Positions 10,781-20,795 of a DNA stretch of 64,000 nucleotides are shown here, piece after piece. Position numbers and translations under genes: made by a program. Numbering within the stretch: the first letter of the stretch is position 1; the number at the start of each line of letters is the position of its first letter. The notes beneath the pieces were generated by a model. The model searched no databases and had not been told where the DNA came from. It was given only the letters and a program-made list of their open reading frames with translations. The stretch spans positions 73,166,768 through 73,230,767 of the forward strand of contig OZ024826.1 in NCBI GenBank assembly GCA_964016985.1, written 5' to 3'. The DNA comes from Anodontia alba. Lineage: Eukaryota > Mollusca > Bivalvia > Lucinida > Lucinidae.

Positions 10781-11100
10781 CCTCGCCCTCAGCTTCCATA
10801 GTTGTAGAAACATATATATGGTCTGTCCGTATGGAGGTCTTTTAACCCATCCATGAACCATTACGGGCAACAGGTAAAGCTTGTGATGTAGATGTAGCAA
10901 AGATAAAGACTCAACAGAAACAACGTGCTTAGACATTTGGAGATCCATGGGTTGTCAAACAACACCACTGGAATACTGGAGAAAAAAAAAACACCAGTTG
11001 AACCCCGGTGAGCCGAAAAACAGACATAAACAAATCCGGCACAGACCACCTTAGAACAGATTTTAAATCGGGGCTTCATAGGGTCTGAGCGGGATCCCAA
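10781..11100. repeat. tandem duplication of RT2 3' end, copy 1
   Basis: Shares with 11101-11420 the segments GTCTGTCCGTATGGAGGTC, CCATTACGGGCAACAGGTAA, CAACAGAAACAACGTGCT and GTCAAACAACACCACTGGAA, at a period of about 320 bp. Read on the - strand it is the tail of the RT2 pseudogene. Confidence 0.8.
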
Positions 11101-11420
11101 CCCTCACCTTCAGCTTCCGTAGTTTTAGAAACATATATTTGCTCTGTCCGTATGGAGGTCTTTTAACCCCTCCATGAACCATTACGGGCAACAGGTAAAG
11201 CCTATAATGAAGCAAAGATGAGGACTCAACAGAAACAACGTGCTGAGACATTTGGAGTCCCTATGTTGTCAAACAACACCACTGGAATACTGGAGAAAAA
11301 GAAAAACACAGTTGAACTCCGGTGAGCCGAAGAACTGACATAAAAACGTTCCGGTCAAAACCGCCTAATAAACAGATTTTAAGTCGGGGCTGTCATAGTC
11401 TGAGGCCCGACACACCAGCG
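11101..11420. repeat. tandem duplication of RT2 3' end, copy 2
   Basis: Second unit of the 320 bp direct duplication. It joins directly to the RT2 coding remnant, which is read on the - strand above 11380. Small indels separate the copies (for example the GATGTAGATGTAGC stretch of copy 1 is shortened), so the duplication is not very recent. Confidence 0.8.
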
Positions 11421-11521
11421 TGCAATTAAAGACGTAAGTAAAGTGGTCAACCGTCATTGGATTAACCGCTAAGCAAGCAAACTGTTTAATGACATCAATG
11501 TTATACCCATTTCGTTTATAA

Positions 11522-11798
11522 CATTACGAAAACATGCCTATATAATTTTGACCCCCTTAAACCCCACTTTTATATAGTAAAACTGGGGTTTACAGGGGTA
11601 TACATTATTTTTCTTATTTCTGCTAAAAGCATAGATTGTGAGTACTCGTTAGAACCGCCTCGCCGAGGCGGTTGTAACGAGTACCACAATCTATGTTTTT
11701 AGCAGAAATATGAAAAATATCAGAGTTTTTCATCTGAAAATTTTCAGTTTTTGGAGATGAAATTTTCTATATATTTGAATAGGCGAGTTTTCGTAATG
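11522..11798. mobile_element. M3 hairpin MITE inserted in RT2
   Basis: CATTACGAAAACATGCCTAT to AGGCGAGTTTTCGTAATG with the core AACCGCCTCGCCGAGGCGGT. RT2 coding sequence ends exactly at its right edge and resumes at its left edge on the - strand, so the MITE came in after RT2. Confidence 0.9.
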
Positions 11799-12293
11799 CA
11801 TAAGAAAACTTTACTAAGTAAAAGTGTTTTCAGTCCGATATCGTATTTAGGGATCAATTCGTAATGTCGACGATAAAACTTAGAAAGTTTCCTAAGTTTA
11901 TAATACCGATACCCCTGTTGTAAATGTTTGGCAGTCAAAATTTTGTCACATGCATTGAAGTCATCCAAATGACTAGATTCTCTAGCAATCCAAATAAGTT
12001 GAGAAATGTAAACACCATAAGAAGGGGAACGAGGAACGCCGCCATCTAAAAAAGTTAAATTAAAATGTCAAAAACAAAATCATAGCGTTTGTCATAAATT
12101 TTAGATGAAACAAAACCGTTAGAAATTAACAAACGCAAATCTAAAAATGCGGCTTCGGTATCCGTAAAACTATCCTTATTCAACAGCAATTCATTGGGAT
12201 AAAGTTGAGTGACCATTCTTTCAAAGTAAGGATTGTCGATTTTCACAATGTCGTCCGAATATCTGGAAGTTGAGTTAAAAGCTTAAAAAATAC

Positions 12294-12527
12294 CAGGGCC
12301 CAGTTGTTCAAAGCTAACGATGTCGTTAAAATTTACATCGAGTGATACGCAAATATTCTGAAATGTTTTGCTGAAAAAAATGTGAGTAGCTTTTGCAGTG
12401 CAAAAGCTACTCACATTTTTTCAGCAAAAAATATCAGAATATTGTGTATTGAATCCGCTAAAACAGTTAACGAAATGACCCTTAACGAGCTCGTTAAGCT
12501 AACGACGCTTTGAACAACTGGGCCCTG
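12294..12527. mobile_element. M8 MITE, copy 1
   Basis: CAGGGCCCAGTTGTTCAAAG and CTTTGAACAACTGGGCCCTG are terminal inverted repeats of at least 20 bp. Inside are GCTAACGATGTCGTTAA-type subterminal repeats. A perfect central hairpin, AATGTGAGTAGCTTTTGC and its complement, is missing from the other copy at 18998-19175. It abuts the RT2 pseudogene, truncating its 5' side. Confidence 0.85.
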
Positions 12528-12549
12528 ATTGTGTATCATCAGGAAGATC

Positions 12550-13215
12550 ATTATACAATCTCTTTCATAACAAAACACAAACAAATCTGCTACCAGTGGA
12601 GCACAACTACAGCATACAAAACTGTTAATGTTCAGTTCTCACTAGCATATCAAATGGAACATTTGGAAAATTCGTCTGTAACTGAGATCAATCCGAAACG
12701 TGATACAAAAGTGCTCATGGTGCACTTTACCTCACATTTTTTTCACTATTTTCTAATCTTAGTTAAGCTCATCATACAAATATGCATAAGTTCAGTCCTC
12801 ACTAGCGACTCTAATCAAACATCCTCTTTACAAACATGCTTATCGTGAATTTTCAGTAGTACACCTAATCTCACATTCTTTATTTCATTATTTCACTATT
12901 TACTAATCTCAATCAAAAGTATAATGCAAATCTGCATAAGTTGAGTTCCCACTGGCGTCTTTAATCCGACATTCACCATTTGGTCATTAATTGATGTCAG
13001 TACACTTCTTCATGCCAGATTGCGTTTGATTTTCACAGTTTATTTCATTCTGTACTGATCTCATTCAAGATTATCATGCAACAAATCCCAAGAACAATTC
13101 TCACGGCGTTTTCAATGTAACTTTCTTCATAAACTGATTTTAGTCGGGATCATCATACTACATGAGCATCAACAGTTTTTATTTCACCACTTACTCATCC
13201 CTTTCCACGTCTGCC
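12550..13215. repeat. degenerate tandem array, block 3
   Basis: Units start near 12588, 12752, 12904, 13047 and 13134 with CTAATCTTAG / CTGATCTCAT-like sequence. Each is followed by ATCATACAAA, GCATAAGTTCAG and CACTAGCGACTCTAATC-like parts. Spacing falls from about 165 to under 100 bp. These are the same units as at 8.8 and 10.0 kb; the RT2 pseudogene lies between the blocks. Open frames across it are not coding. Confidence 0.65.
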
Positions 13216-13229
13216 TGTCCGATCGTGGT

Positions 13230-13700
13230 CAGTTAGCGAAAACGGCCATTGCGCTTAAACCGTTGGGGAAGATACCGACAAGAGCTAGCCAATACGTTTG
13301 CCAAATGCCAACGCTCTTTGATCAAGGCAACGCCGAAGCAAACTATGAAAATATGGAAATCGCCGCAGGTTTTCAATAATATGAGATATTTTGATTAAAT
13401 TTTGTATACACATTGTATTGATAAAATCAAGATAAAAAATGCCAAATGCCACTTTTCCTTGAACAAGGCAATGTCAGGGCAAAAATGTGACAGTTCTCAT
13501 AACTATTGGATCATTCGGAATACTTTGATTATTTTGATAATTTTTTGCACACAGGATGATACCGACAAGATCTAGCCAAATACCAATTTTCACTGAACAA
13601 GCCAACGCCTAGGCCATAATATGGAAATAGCCACAGGTCTTCAAGAACATGGAATATTTTGAGAAAATGTTGTCTACACATTAATACTGACAAGCCCTAG
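13230..13700. repeat. degenerate tandem repeat, about 140 bp unit
   Basis: GATACCGACAAGAGCTAGCC at 13269 recurs as GATACCGACAAGATCTAGCC near 13557, and in weaker form near 13420 and 13682. Each is followed by CCAAATGCCA, GAACAAGGCAACGCC and AATATGGAAAT-type parts. The tracts are diverged. Confidence 0.6.
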
Positions 13701-14459
13701 CAAAAGAAATAGCTAAAAGCGGGAGGCTAAGTAGATACATGAGCAAGATTGAGGCGGGTCGTGCACCTCAGCGAAGTTGAATTCATATACATTTCATTAC
13801 TGTCTGATCTTTTTCAGAAATACCATTCAAAATTACTAAAGCCGAATTCACTCTGACATATTTAATCTTGATTAGTCGTAGAAATAAAGTCCCACTTTTT
13901 ATTTCTTATATAACGAATATCCTTAATTACTTTTAATTTATAAAGTAAGAGAACCTATGGGGAAATACAGAGTAGTCCAATAAGACAAACCTAGCAAAGT
14001 TGTCATATATCATTCTGCATCATTAATCGTAGACATAGGTCAGCTTGCACATCAGACATTCAATGTTCTACGGAACAAACGGCCCTAGTGAAAAAAGGAA
14101 CGTAATATATCGATACTTGTGGTATGAATGCTATGCCAAGACGTTCTATGACTAACTGCTCCGTTATAGTCGCAACCCTTACAGCTGATCAAATTAGACT
14201 GAAAACAACAGCCATAAGTCATTAACTGTGTGACATTTATTTTAACGTGAGAATTAAGATTATGCAAAAGTTGGAGGTTGCAACACAGAATTGCTTATGA
14301 CTTGTTATATTACAACAAATATGCATATATTTTATAGAATTTATAGTTTGTTGCAGTTATTACGAAATAAAACTTTTTAGTCATTCAGTGGCATTTTCGA
14401 GTTTATTTAAGAAGAGTACAACTACCTGCTAGATTTTTAAGCATTTGTACAAGGGGAAT
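13701..14459. other. unannotated interval
   Basis: No recognisable gene or repeat; the longest frame is 60 codons. Confidence 0.4.
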
Positions 14460-14640
14460 AACTATTGTGACTTTCTATTTGCTCTTCCTGCAAATAAGGG
14501 ATCTACTCTTACAGGAAAGAAGTTGCTCCCAAAGGGGCCTTCTGAAAAGTGGTCTACTCTAAAAGGGAAGAAGTCGCTTCCAAAAGGAGTATTTTTTTTC
14601 CTTTTACGGTAGACCCCTTTTCAGAAGGGGGACAAACCAT
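14460..14640. repeat. M6 multi-arm hairpin
   Basis: Two nested arms: GGAAAGAAGTTGCTCCCAAA, then GTCTACTCTAAAAGGGAAG / GAAGTCGCTTCC, then CTTTTACGGTAGACCCCTTT and TCAGAAGGGGG. Preceded by GACTTTCTATTTGCTCTTCC, a lead-in seen before other M6 copies. Confidence 0.65.
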
Positions 14641-14680
14641 TTCTGCAGGGTTGCCTAGCCTGAATGTGTATCCGTTCCTC

Positions 14681-14893
14681 TTAACCTTTTCAGCCTAGTA
14701 GATAAAAATAAATACTTATGCAAATAGTGTAGATCGAGAAGAGACGGCTTGTAATGAGTCCTCATCAGGATCTACCCTGTTTGCTATTCTGCTCTAGAGT
14801 TTATTTTACTATTATCCCTATTTGGAACAGTGGTTCTGACTACATTCAAAGATAGAAGAGTCCACTTCAGAAACTTAGGGACAAAAGGGTTAA
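14681..14893. mobile_element. M2 MITE, full length
   Basis: TTAACCTTTTCAGCC to GACAAAAGGGTTAA, bounded by TTAA. The core is CAAATAGTGTAGATC, GACGGCTTGTAATGAGTC and GGATCTACCCTGTTTGC. The right arm is TTTGGAACAGTGGTTCTGAC, which also occurs in the 32883 copy. The architecture parallels M1 but the core palindrome differs. Confidence 0.8.
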
Positions 14894-15130
14894 ATAGTTA
14901 TTAACACAACCGAATGGTAAGACATTTGAACTGGATATTTTTTATCTGGGATTTATATCGTCTAGACATAAAATTTGCATCCTTTGAAATATTTTCCCGT
15001 TTTATGGTTTTTATGAGAGCAAACTAAACAGTATTGTTATAAAACTCTAACGTTTGATGATGAAATAAAATTTCTGATAAGCACTAACACTTGCCTCATA
15101 ACGTGAAAAGTAATTTGTAACTAGCAACAT
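14894..15130. other. unannotated interval
   Basis: Nothing recognised. Confidence 0.4.
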
Positions 15131-15269
15131 CAGCAGACGACAAATGCATGAAGTATTTATTTATTTTTTTTTCGTGAAAATAAGGATTCATCCAGGAGAC
15201 AATTTCAGTGAAATGTCGAACAGTGTTTTAAATCAAATGAAAAGGAGAGAAAATAATTGTCGTCTGCTG
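15131..15269. mobile_element. M5 palindromic element
   Basis: CAGCAGACGACAAATGCATG at the left and AATTGTCGTCTGCTG at the right, with GGAGACAATTTCAGTGAAAT in the middle. The terminal inverted repeat is perfect over 12 bp. Confidence 0.75.
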
Positions 15270-15419
15270 ATATTTCGGGCAAAGAGGGTAAATGTTAACA
15301 CTGCAATACGAAGATCATGTGGTTTGTTAATAAGTCGAGTAATTTAACCCTTAAACTGCCAATCACAACAATTGTCATCTGCTTTGTCATCTGCTTGTGA
15401 TTTTTACAGTCGCTTTTCG

Positions 15420-15485
15420 CAAACAGTGTGGACCCAGATAAGACTGCTCCTCTAGGAGCAGTCTGATCAGGATCCACACTGTTTA
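15420..15485. repeat. M1-like core with altered tip
   Basis: AAACAGTGTGGACCCAGATA, then GACTGCTCCTCTAGGAGCAG, then GGATCCACACTGTTTACC. It has the M1 outer stem with a different inner palindrome (CTGCTCC/GGAGCAG in place of CGCCGC/GCGGCG). Confidence 0.65.
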
Positions 15486-15652
15486 CCAGTATGCAAAATA
15501 GGTTTGAAAAGTTTGCAAGAATATTCAGCAGACCACATAAACAGACGACATTTTCAGATGCAGTTTTTTTGGCGTTTTATTGGTTAAGAGTATGCAAAAA
15601 AAAAAACTATATTCGGGATCTGCGAAACCATAAAAGCAAATGAGCCGAGGCA

Positions 15653-16036
15653 CAGCGTTTCCTACAAGGTTGCCTGTATTCCCAGCATACGCTCAGATCA
15701 GCCTGCGTATCTGAATCTTCGCCGTCCGTCTGAAGGAGCTTTGGATCATTAACCCGTTTACGCCGAGTGGATTCTTTGAATAGGTTTATTTCTATATAAG
15801 GGGTGTCTGGTTAGTTTTCATTATTGTCATGGTATGTAGGAATATCTGTTTAATGCTAACAGTGGAGACTCTGATCAGACGGCGCGTCCTGCGGCGTCTG
15901 ATCTGGGTCTACACTTTTTTGCCGTTGTCCCTTCAATGGGACGCTAGGCTAATATGCAAAGACTTTGATCAGACTGCGCGGATGTGCGGGCTAATCTGAG
16001 TTTTCACTGGGCGCACATGCAGTTATGTAGGAAATG
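15653..16036. mobile_element. M9 element split by an M1 insertion
   Basis: The left end GCACAGCGTTTCCTACAAGG is the inverse of ATGTAGGAAATGCTGTGC at the right. The M9 core halves CAGATCAGCCTGCG and CTTTGATCAGACTGCGCG lie on either side of an M1 element at 15749-15952. M1 therefore inserted into an existing M9 copy. Confidence 0.75.
15749..15952. mobile_element. M1 MITE, inverted, inside M9
   Basis: Begins TTAACCCGTTTACGCC and reads through AGGGGTGTCTGGTTAGTTTT (the arm that is downstream in other copies), GACGGCGCGTCCTGCGGCG and CAATGGGACGCTAGG. It is thus reversed relative to 730 and 4699. The right-hand TTAA has decayed to CTAA. Confidence 0.75.
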
Positions 16037-16345
16037 CTGTGCTCAAATGTATGAAAGCACGTCCAAGCCATCGTCCTTTGAATGGACGGCGTCAAACAAC
16101 AGGTGTCTTCAAGCACATTCTAAATGCGCAATTCCAGATCACCATATGATTCTACACTCTAACGCTCTGCTATTTCTTGATCATTCTGCAGTATCTCATG
16201 AGTCTAAAGCGCACAGCGAATGCCCTGATCTGATTGCGCGGATATTTCACCTTGCTATTTACATCTATTTTCATTAAAGCTGTCTGTCATTTCAATCTGA
16301 AAATAGGGATTTATATTTAGTTTTGCACATTTTAGTGTGTACATA
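16037..16345. other. unannotated interval
   Basis: Weak M9-like trace (GCCCTGATCTGATTGCGCGG) near 16225; otherwise nothing recognised. Confidence 0.4.
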
Positions 16346-16526
16346 TACAGTGGAACCTCGATAATTCAAAGTCCAAGGGACCGAACAGTTTTGTTTGAAT
16401 TATTGAGACTTTGAATAATTGAGGGTTAAAATGCATACATATATTTAAGTCGGGATTTCAAAGTGATTTTGAATTATTGAGAATTTTGAGAATTGTTGGA
16501 GTTTGAATGATCGAGGTTCTACTGTA
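16346..16526. mobile_element. M4 MITE (pogo/Tc-like), short form
   Basis: TACAGTGGAACCTCGATAAT and ATCGAGGTTCTACTGTA form terminal inverted repeats with TA at both ends. TA target sites with CAGT termini are typical of the Tc1/mariner-pogo group. There is internal repetition of TTTGAATTATTGAG and no transposase. Confidence 0.8.
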
Positions 16527-16588
16527 TTTACGAATGCGTTCAGTGTTATAATACTTGTTTACACTTCCTTTTTGATGCCTTTGCTGTA

Positions 16589-16858
16589 CATCACGAAAAC
16601 ATGCCTATATAATTTTGACCCCCTTAAACCCCATCTTAACATAGTAAAACTGGGGTTTACTGGGGTATACTGGGGTATACATTCTTTTTCTTATTTTTGG
16701 GTACTGGTTAGAACCACCTCGGCGAGGGGGTTCTAACGAGTACCCACAAACAATGTTTTGAGCAGAAATATGAAAATATCAGATTTTTTATCAAAAAAAT
16801 TTCAGTTTTTAGTGGTGAAATTTTCCATATATATTAGAATAGGTGTGTTTTCGTTATA
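16589..16858. mobile_element. M3 hairpin MITE
   Basis: CATCACGAAAACATGCCTAT at the left. AAACCCCATCTTAACATAG arm, a duplicated GGGGTATACT, a core GGTTAGAACCACCTCGGCGA with the complement, and a right end near GGTGTGTTTTCGTTAT. Part of one hairpin arm (the AACATAGATTGTG side) is deleted. Confidence 0.75.
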
Positions 16859-17120
16859 ATTCATATCTGACGCAGACATCTTTTGCTGTGTTGCAAAAAC
16901 ACTTTGACGTATTTAGATGCTGTTTTTGCGCATTTTAAAAATGACTACATGTTCGAAAATTGTTTGAATTGAAGAATAACATAACTGCCAACAAGCTTTC
17001 AGCATGTCAGTGACTGTGTGTGGATAGGTAGGTGGGAATTCATGCTCTTTTAATGGCGCCGTCTTACTGTAGGCATTACGAGCGAGACACAATAACACAA
17101 CTGGTGGCATTATGAGTCCA

Positions 17121-17399
17121 CATTACGAAAACATGCCTATTCAAATATACTGAAAATTTTACCACCAAAAAATGAAAATTTTCAGATGAAAAATTCTGAT
17201 AATTTTCATATTTCTGCTCAAAACATAGATTGTGGGTACTCGTTAGAGCCGCCTCGCGGAGGCGGTTCTAACGAGTACCCACAATCTATGTTTTTGAGCA
17301 GAAATAAGAAAACTAATGTATACCCCTGTTAACCCCAGTTTTACTATTTAAAAGTGGGGTTTAAGGGGGTCAAAATTATATAGGCATGTTTTCGTGATG
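17121..17399. mobile_element. M3 hairpin MITE, opposite orientation
   Basis: CATTACGAAAACATGCCTAT to AGGCATGTTTTCGTGATG. The central hairpin is near perfect over 17216-17300, with the tip at CGCCTCGCGGAGGCG. It lies only about 260 bp from the previous copy and in reverse order, so the two could pair as a large inverted repeat. Confidence 0.85.
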
Positions 17400-18060
17400 A
17401 ATAATTCTGGGGCGAGAACTCAATGAAAGAGTACACTAAGAGGGCACAAGTTTCAACCGTATCGAAATGATTGAAAGATAGTTGAAAGTGACGTTGAACC
17501 TAATACAACCTAAATTCCAAAATACATGTACCTGATTGCACGGTAATTGTCCCAAAGTTTACGTATACCTACATTTCTGGAATAAATGTGATATCCAAAC
17601 AATGCAGACAGTGCTGTCATTTAACCAAGCATTTTGTAAATCAAAGGTATAGAATTTAAAATGTGGTAAAATAAAACTGTATGAAATTCCAGTATATTTT
17701 CCGTACAATCATTCAGTTTTAGCTCTGGGACCAGTCATTTTGTAATTAAAAAGATTTTAGATTGTAGTCTGCCTTCTCAACTTCGCCGAAGTAGATTGGC
17801 TGCTCTAACTCTCTTTGCGTTTGAATTTGCCTCCTCATGTTAAGATGTACACAGGGTGTTTCAAACATGATCAATATATTTTTTTCAGAATTGACTACAA
17901 CTAACACGTTTTACAGAGCTTCCGCGACCATTTTCATTTAATTTGGAACTACCAAAGCGAAACTTGCAGCGACAAATTAAATCTACCCTGAACACATCGC
18001 TTTCAGTGTAAACACACTAAATATAACTGGTAATAGTGTTTTCAGACAAGAACAGACGTT
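17400..18060. other. unannotated interval
   Basis: Nothing recognised. Confidence 0.4.
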
Positions 18061-18425
18061 CTCCAACGTGAATTTTCAGTGTTTCTACTATAGTGACCTT
18101 GCTAATTAGGTCAAGGTTACCATAATCTAATTCGTTCTTTGTTATGTCCCAAGTATATATCCGTGAATATTTGGTAAGAATCCAACCACTGGCTCACATT
18201 ATAATGTGCAGACAAGAAAGTGTCAGGCCGACCAAAATCTAACTATTTCTTTGTTTTGGCCCAAGTATATAGCCATGAAAATGTGGTGAGAATCCAGTCA
18301 CCGGTTCACAAGATATTGGGCATACAAGAAAGTGTCACGCCGACGCCGACGCCAACGCCAACGCCAACACCAACACCAACGGGATCCGCACCAAAATCAA
18401 CTTGTTCCCCTCCCCGTAGGTTGGG
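18061..18425. repeat. dispersed repeat with CCGACG/CCAACG hexamer tail
   Basis: Two diverged direct copies of CCCAAGTATATA-CCGTGAA-GGT-AGAATCC-ACAAGAAAGTGTCA lie at about 18128-18226 and 18240-18335. They are followed by a hexamer run (GCCGAC then GCCAAC and ACCAAC) at 18336-18379. The Thr-Pro-rich open frame here is a product of the hexamers. Confidence 0.7.
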
Positions 18426-18679
18426 AGGGGATGGGGGCATAACAAGTCTCTATTTCTACACCACTGTGCTTGTAGTTTCAGGATGCGCTACGCTGACAGT
18501 GTAAATACACTTTTAGTGAAGTATTTATACTGTACTGGTTATACATATTTTGACAGAAATGCCTAAGCTAAAAGTACAGGACAACAGGAGACTGTTGTTT
18601 ACCATTCTTCATGCACTTACCATGTAGTTAATGGGATTTGTTAGGAGTTTTGCCCTGACTGAAGCGCCAGTCACAACAG

Positions 18680-18772
18680 CAGCAGACGACGTTTTGATTT
18701 TGCTTTATTTTTTTTTTCAAAGGAAATAAGTCTGCAGGATTCTCATAAAATGTCAAAGACTTATTTTATCTG

Positions 18773-18803
<31 letters not shown>

Positions 18804-18817
18804 GAATGTCATCTGCT
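18680..18817. mobile_element. M5 palindromic element with poly(A)
   Basis: CAGCAGACGACGTTTTG at the left, ATGTCATCTGCT at the right. A poly(A) run of about 28 bases lies in the right arm, where other copies have AGAAAAATAAGAAA-type sequence. Confidence 0.7.
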
Positions 18818-18997
18818 ACAAATTTTCTTCACAGTTTAAGGGTTAACTGCGATCAGGATTAAGTAAGGTAATCATGATGTATGCGAAGCAACAATCAAAG
18901 CACTGACAACACTGGTGGGTCAATTGTCTTTGAGTGTAGGCAGAGAAAATGATCCAGAACGGGGATTTAAGACTGTTTCATTTAACACATAACTTTC

Positions 18998-19175
18998 CGG
19001 GCCCAGTTGTTCAAAGCGTCGTTAATTAGCTTAACGAGCTCGTTAAGAGTCATTTTGTTAACTGTTTTAGCGGATTCAATATACAATATTCTGATATTTT
19101 TTTGCGTCTCACTCGATGTAAATTTTAACGAATCGTTAACTAACGACATCGTTAGCTCTGAACAACTGGGCCCTG
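18998..19175. mobile_element. M8 MITE, copy 2
   Basis: CGGGCCCAGTTGTTCAAAGC and GAACAACTGGGCCCTG ends. The interior is in the opposite orientation to 12294-12527 (GCTTAACGAGCTCGTTAAG first). The AATGTGAGTAGC hairpin of copy 1 is absent. Confidence 0.85.
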
Positions 19176-19187
19176 TAATTTAAGCAA

Positions 19188-19240
19188 TTTCTGCGGCGTC
19201 TGATCTGGGTCTGCATGGTTTGCCAATGTTCAAGTCCAGG
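19188..19240. repeat. M1 remnant
   Basis: GCGGCGTCTGATCTGGGTCT then GCATGGTTTGCCAATGT: the right half of M1, truncated at the M8 insertion. Confidence 0.65.
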
Positions 19241-19410
19241 TTTCTCAGACAACACTCTGACGTCACAGCGACAAGATTAGCGCCGCTATACATGTAAATA
19301 ACCGTTACCTGGATTTCGTCTTACGCGCGGTTTTGACTGCGTTGGTAAATGATTATCACGCGGACAACTATCTTTAGGAAATTTTGGTGTTTGTATACTG
19401 TGGTTCGATT

Positions 19411-20118
19411 GTAAACATACGACCCAAAATACCCTATTGCGGATAATATATGCGAACGAAGTACCATATTTACCCAAAATTATTAGGACGCCTTAACATT
19501 TTTCCTACTTGTCCTAAACTTGAAGGAGGATGGGTCCATTTTACTATCAGATGATGAGTCTAATACGGCTGCATGACTGGCAAGGTGTGTAGAGACCGCA
19601 TTCCATGTTTATATTGTTTTTCTGGCCTGTCTGTCCGATACGGTATTTTACCTTATATCCTCGTATTGGTACAATTTTATTTTTTAATCATACTTATCTT
19701 AAAAGATTAAGACTGTCTGACGTGGTTCTACAATGTTGTGACGGAATTGCAGACATTGTGGACTACGATCAAACTACGCGTACATGTAGGAGAGATTTCA
19801 TCTGGATCTACGCTGTTTACTCAGGACTCTTGGTCCAAATAATTAGAATAGGATCTAAATAAGCTCGTATGCTTTCGTTCTAATCCTATTGTTGTATTTT
19901 TGTATGTGTTGTATATATAAACATTTTGGAAATAAATATGTTTAAACCAAATATTTAGTATGAATATGGTGTCAAGTATGATATAGGGCGAACAGAGAAC
20001 TCGTGTGAGACGTATACCCAGATGGAATGATTGTCGTTGTTCACCTGATTACAGAAACTATCGGATTTTCCTGACTGAGTCTTAGACTTTAACGTTCTGC
20101 ATGCTTGGTAATAAAGTT
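19411..20118. other. unannotated interval with one M1-like remnant
   Basis: A decayed M1-like core is at 19745-19830 (GTGGACTACGATCAAACTAC and TGGATCTACGCTGTTTACTC). No other feature is recognised. An 85-codon frame at 19605-19862 runs through it and is not supported as a gene. Confidence 0.4.
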
Positions 20119-20217
20119 CAGCAGATGACATTTTGAAATATCTTTCTTATTTTCCGAAATGCAAGAAATGTCAAAGCTTATTTTCTGGAAAAAATACCGC
20201 CAATTTGTCGTTTGATG
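20119..20217. mobile_element. M5 element, shortened
   Basis: CAGCAGATGACATTTTGAAA, TTATTTTCCGAAATGC, CAAGAAATGTCAAAGCTTAT, TTTTCTGGAAAA and AATTTGTCG. The central loop is deleted. Confidence 0.65.
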
Positions 20218-20599
20218 AATTAACCCAGAGATCTGTAAAGGTTCAAGTGACCGAGGCATACCAGTTGATGGAAATGCCACTATTTTATATTCTGATATCA
20301 GAAAACATAGTCATAATAGTGTAGGTTGACAAGCAGCTGACAGTTTTATGAAAACCTTAGCAGGAACTTCCTTGTACAGCAATTATCTTTAAGAATTTTC
20401 TTCATGCTCAATTATATCCTATTGTTACTTTCACTGTAAACAATAATAACATGACAGAGTTATTCTACAGTTGAAGAAATAATCGTGCCTTGCACTACTA
20501 TCCTATTGATTTAAGCACCACGTCCTGAGTATTAAAAATGCGATGAGCATGACGCAAGAACATGGTACAGAATTTAAGCCTTAAAGTAATAAGCAAAAC
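20218..20599. other. unannotated interval
   Basis: Nothing recognised. Confidence 0.4.
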
Positions 20600-20672
20600 T
20601 GTAACAGACGACATTCTTTTTTTTTTCCAGAGAAAGTATGACTCGGCATTTCAAGTGATTTACATGAATTTT
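20600..20672. repeat. half M5 element
   Basis: CAGACGACATTC, CCAGAGAAAGTATGACTCGG and CATTTCAAGTGATTTACATG match the left half of M5. It is cut off where the next repeat begins at 20674. Confidence 0.55.
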
Positions 20673-20673
20673 T

Positions 20674-20795
20674 CAACCCCCGCCGAGGTCGGCAACATTC
20701 TTTCGTGGAGATTGATCATGAAATATTTTCTACGGTCATTCTCTCCCTTCCGCTGATTCGAGAAGGGCAGTTGTCAGTTTCTTTTGTTCCATAAC
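20674..20795 (-). repeat. dispersed repeat, inverted partner of 30080-30200
   Basis: Contains CCCCCGCCGAGGTCGGCAA, TTCTTTCGTGGAGATTGATC, CATTCTCTCCCTTCCGCTGA and AGAAGGGCAGTTGTCAGTTT. Each is the reverse complement of sequence at 30080-30200. It starts sharply inside an M5 copy. Confidence 0.75.

Larger units (their letters stand above)
10781..12291 (-). pseudogene. RT2 reverse-transcriptase-like pseudogene, interrupted
   Basis: Read on the - strand from 12291 downward. A broken frame gives a Y-S-D-D box, KIDNPYFERMV, LYPNELLLNK, DTEAAFLDLRL, SNGFVSSKIYDKR, then DDFNACDKILTAK, QQGYRYYKL and SKFYRRHYELI to GLKTLL. An M3 MITE (11522-11798) interrupts the frame. On its far side it resumes with RNGYNIDVIKQ, FACLAVNPMTV, FNCTLVCRASD. 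The 3' part is tandemly duplicated. A YxDD box followed by a T-E-A-x-FLDL segment is what a reverse transcriptase palm and its downstream region look like. The layout recalls Penelope-like elements, but I cannot place it firmly. It has stops, frameshifts and insertions, so it is dead. Its 5' side is cut by the M8 MITE at 12294. Confidence 0.65.
18866..19410. repeat. inverted partner of 26990-27425 (composite)
   Basis: 18866-18997 (AATCAAAGCACTGACAACAC, CAATTGTCTTTGAGTGT, GAACGGGGATTTAAG) is the reverse complement of 27285-27425. 19245-19410 (CACAGCGACAAGATTAGCGC, AATAACCGTTACCTGGAT, TTGGTGTTTGTATACTGTGG) is the reverse complement of about 26990-27175. Both partners keep M1 sequence between these parts. 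Here the M1 is mostly lost, and an M8 MITE sits at 18998-19175. Confidence 0.75.

Noticed and set aside
18220..18504. 94-codon frame with a Thr-Pro repeat
   Set aside because: The repeat is the CCAACG hexamer tail of a dispersed repeat; no other support.
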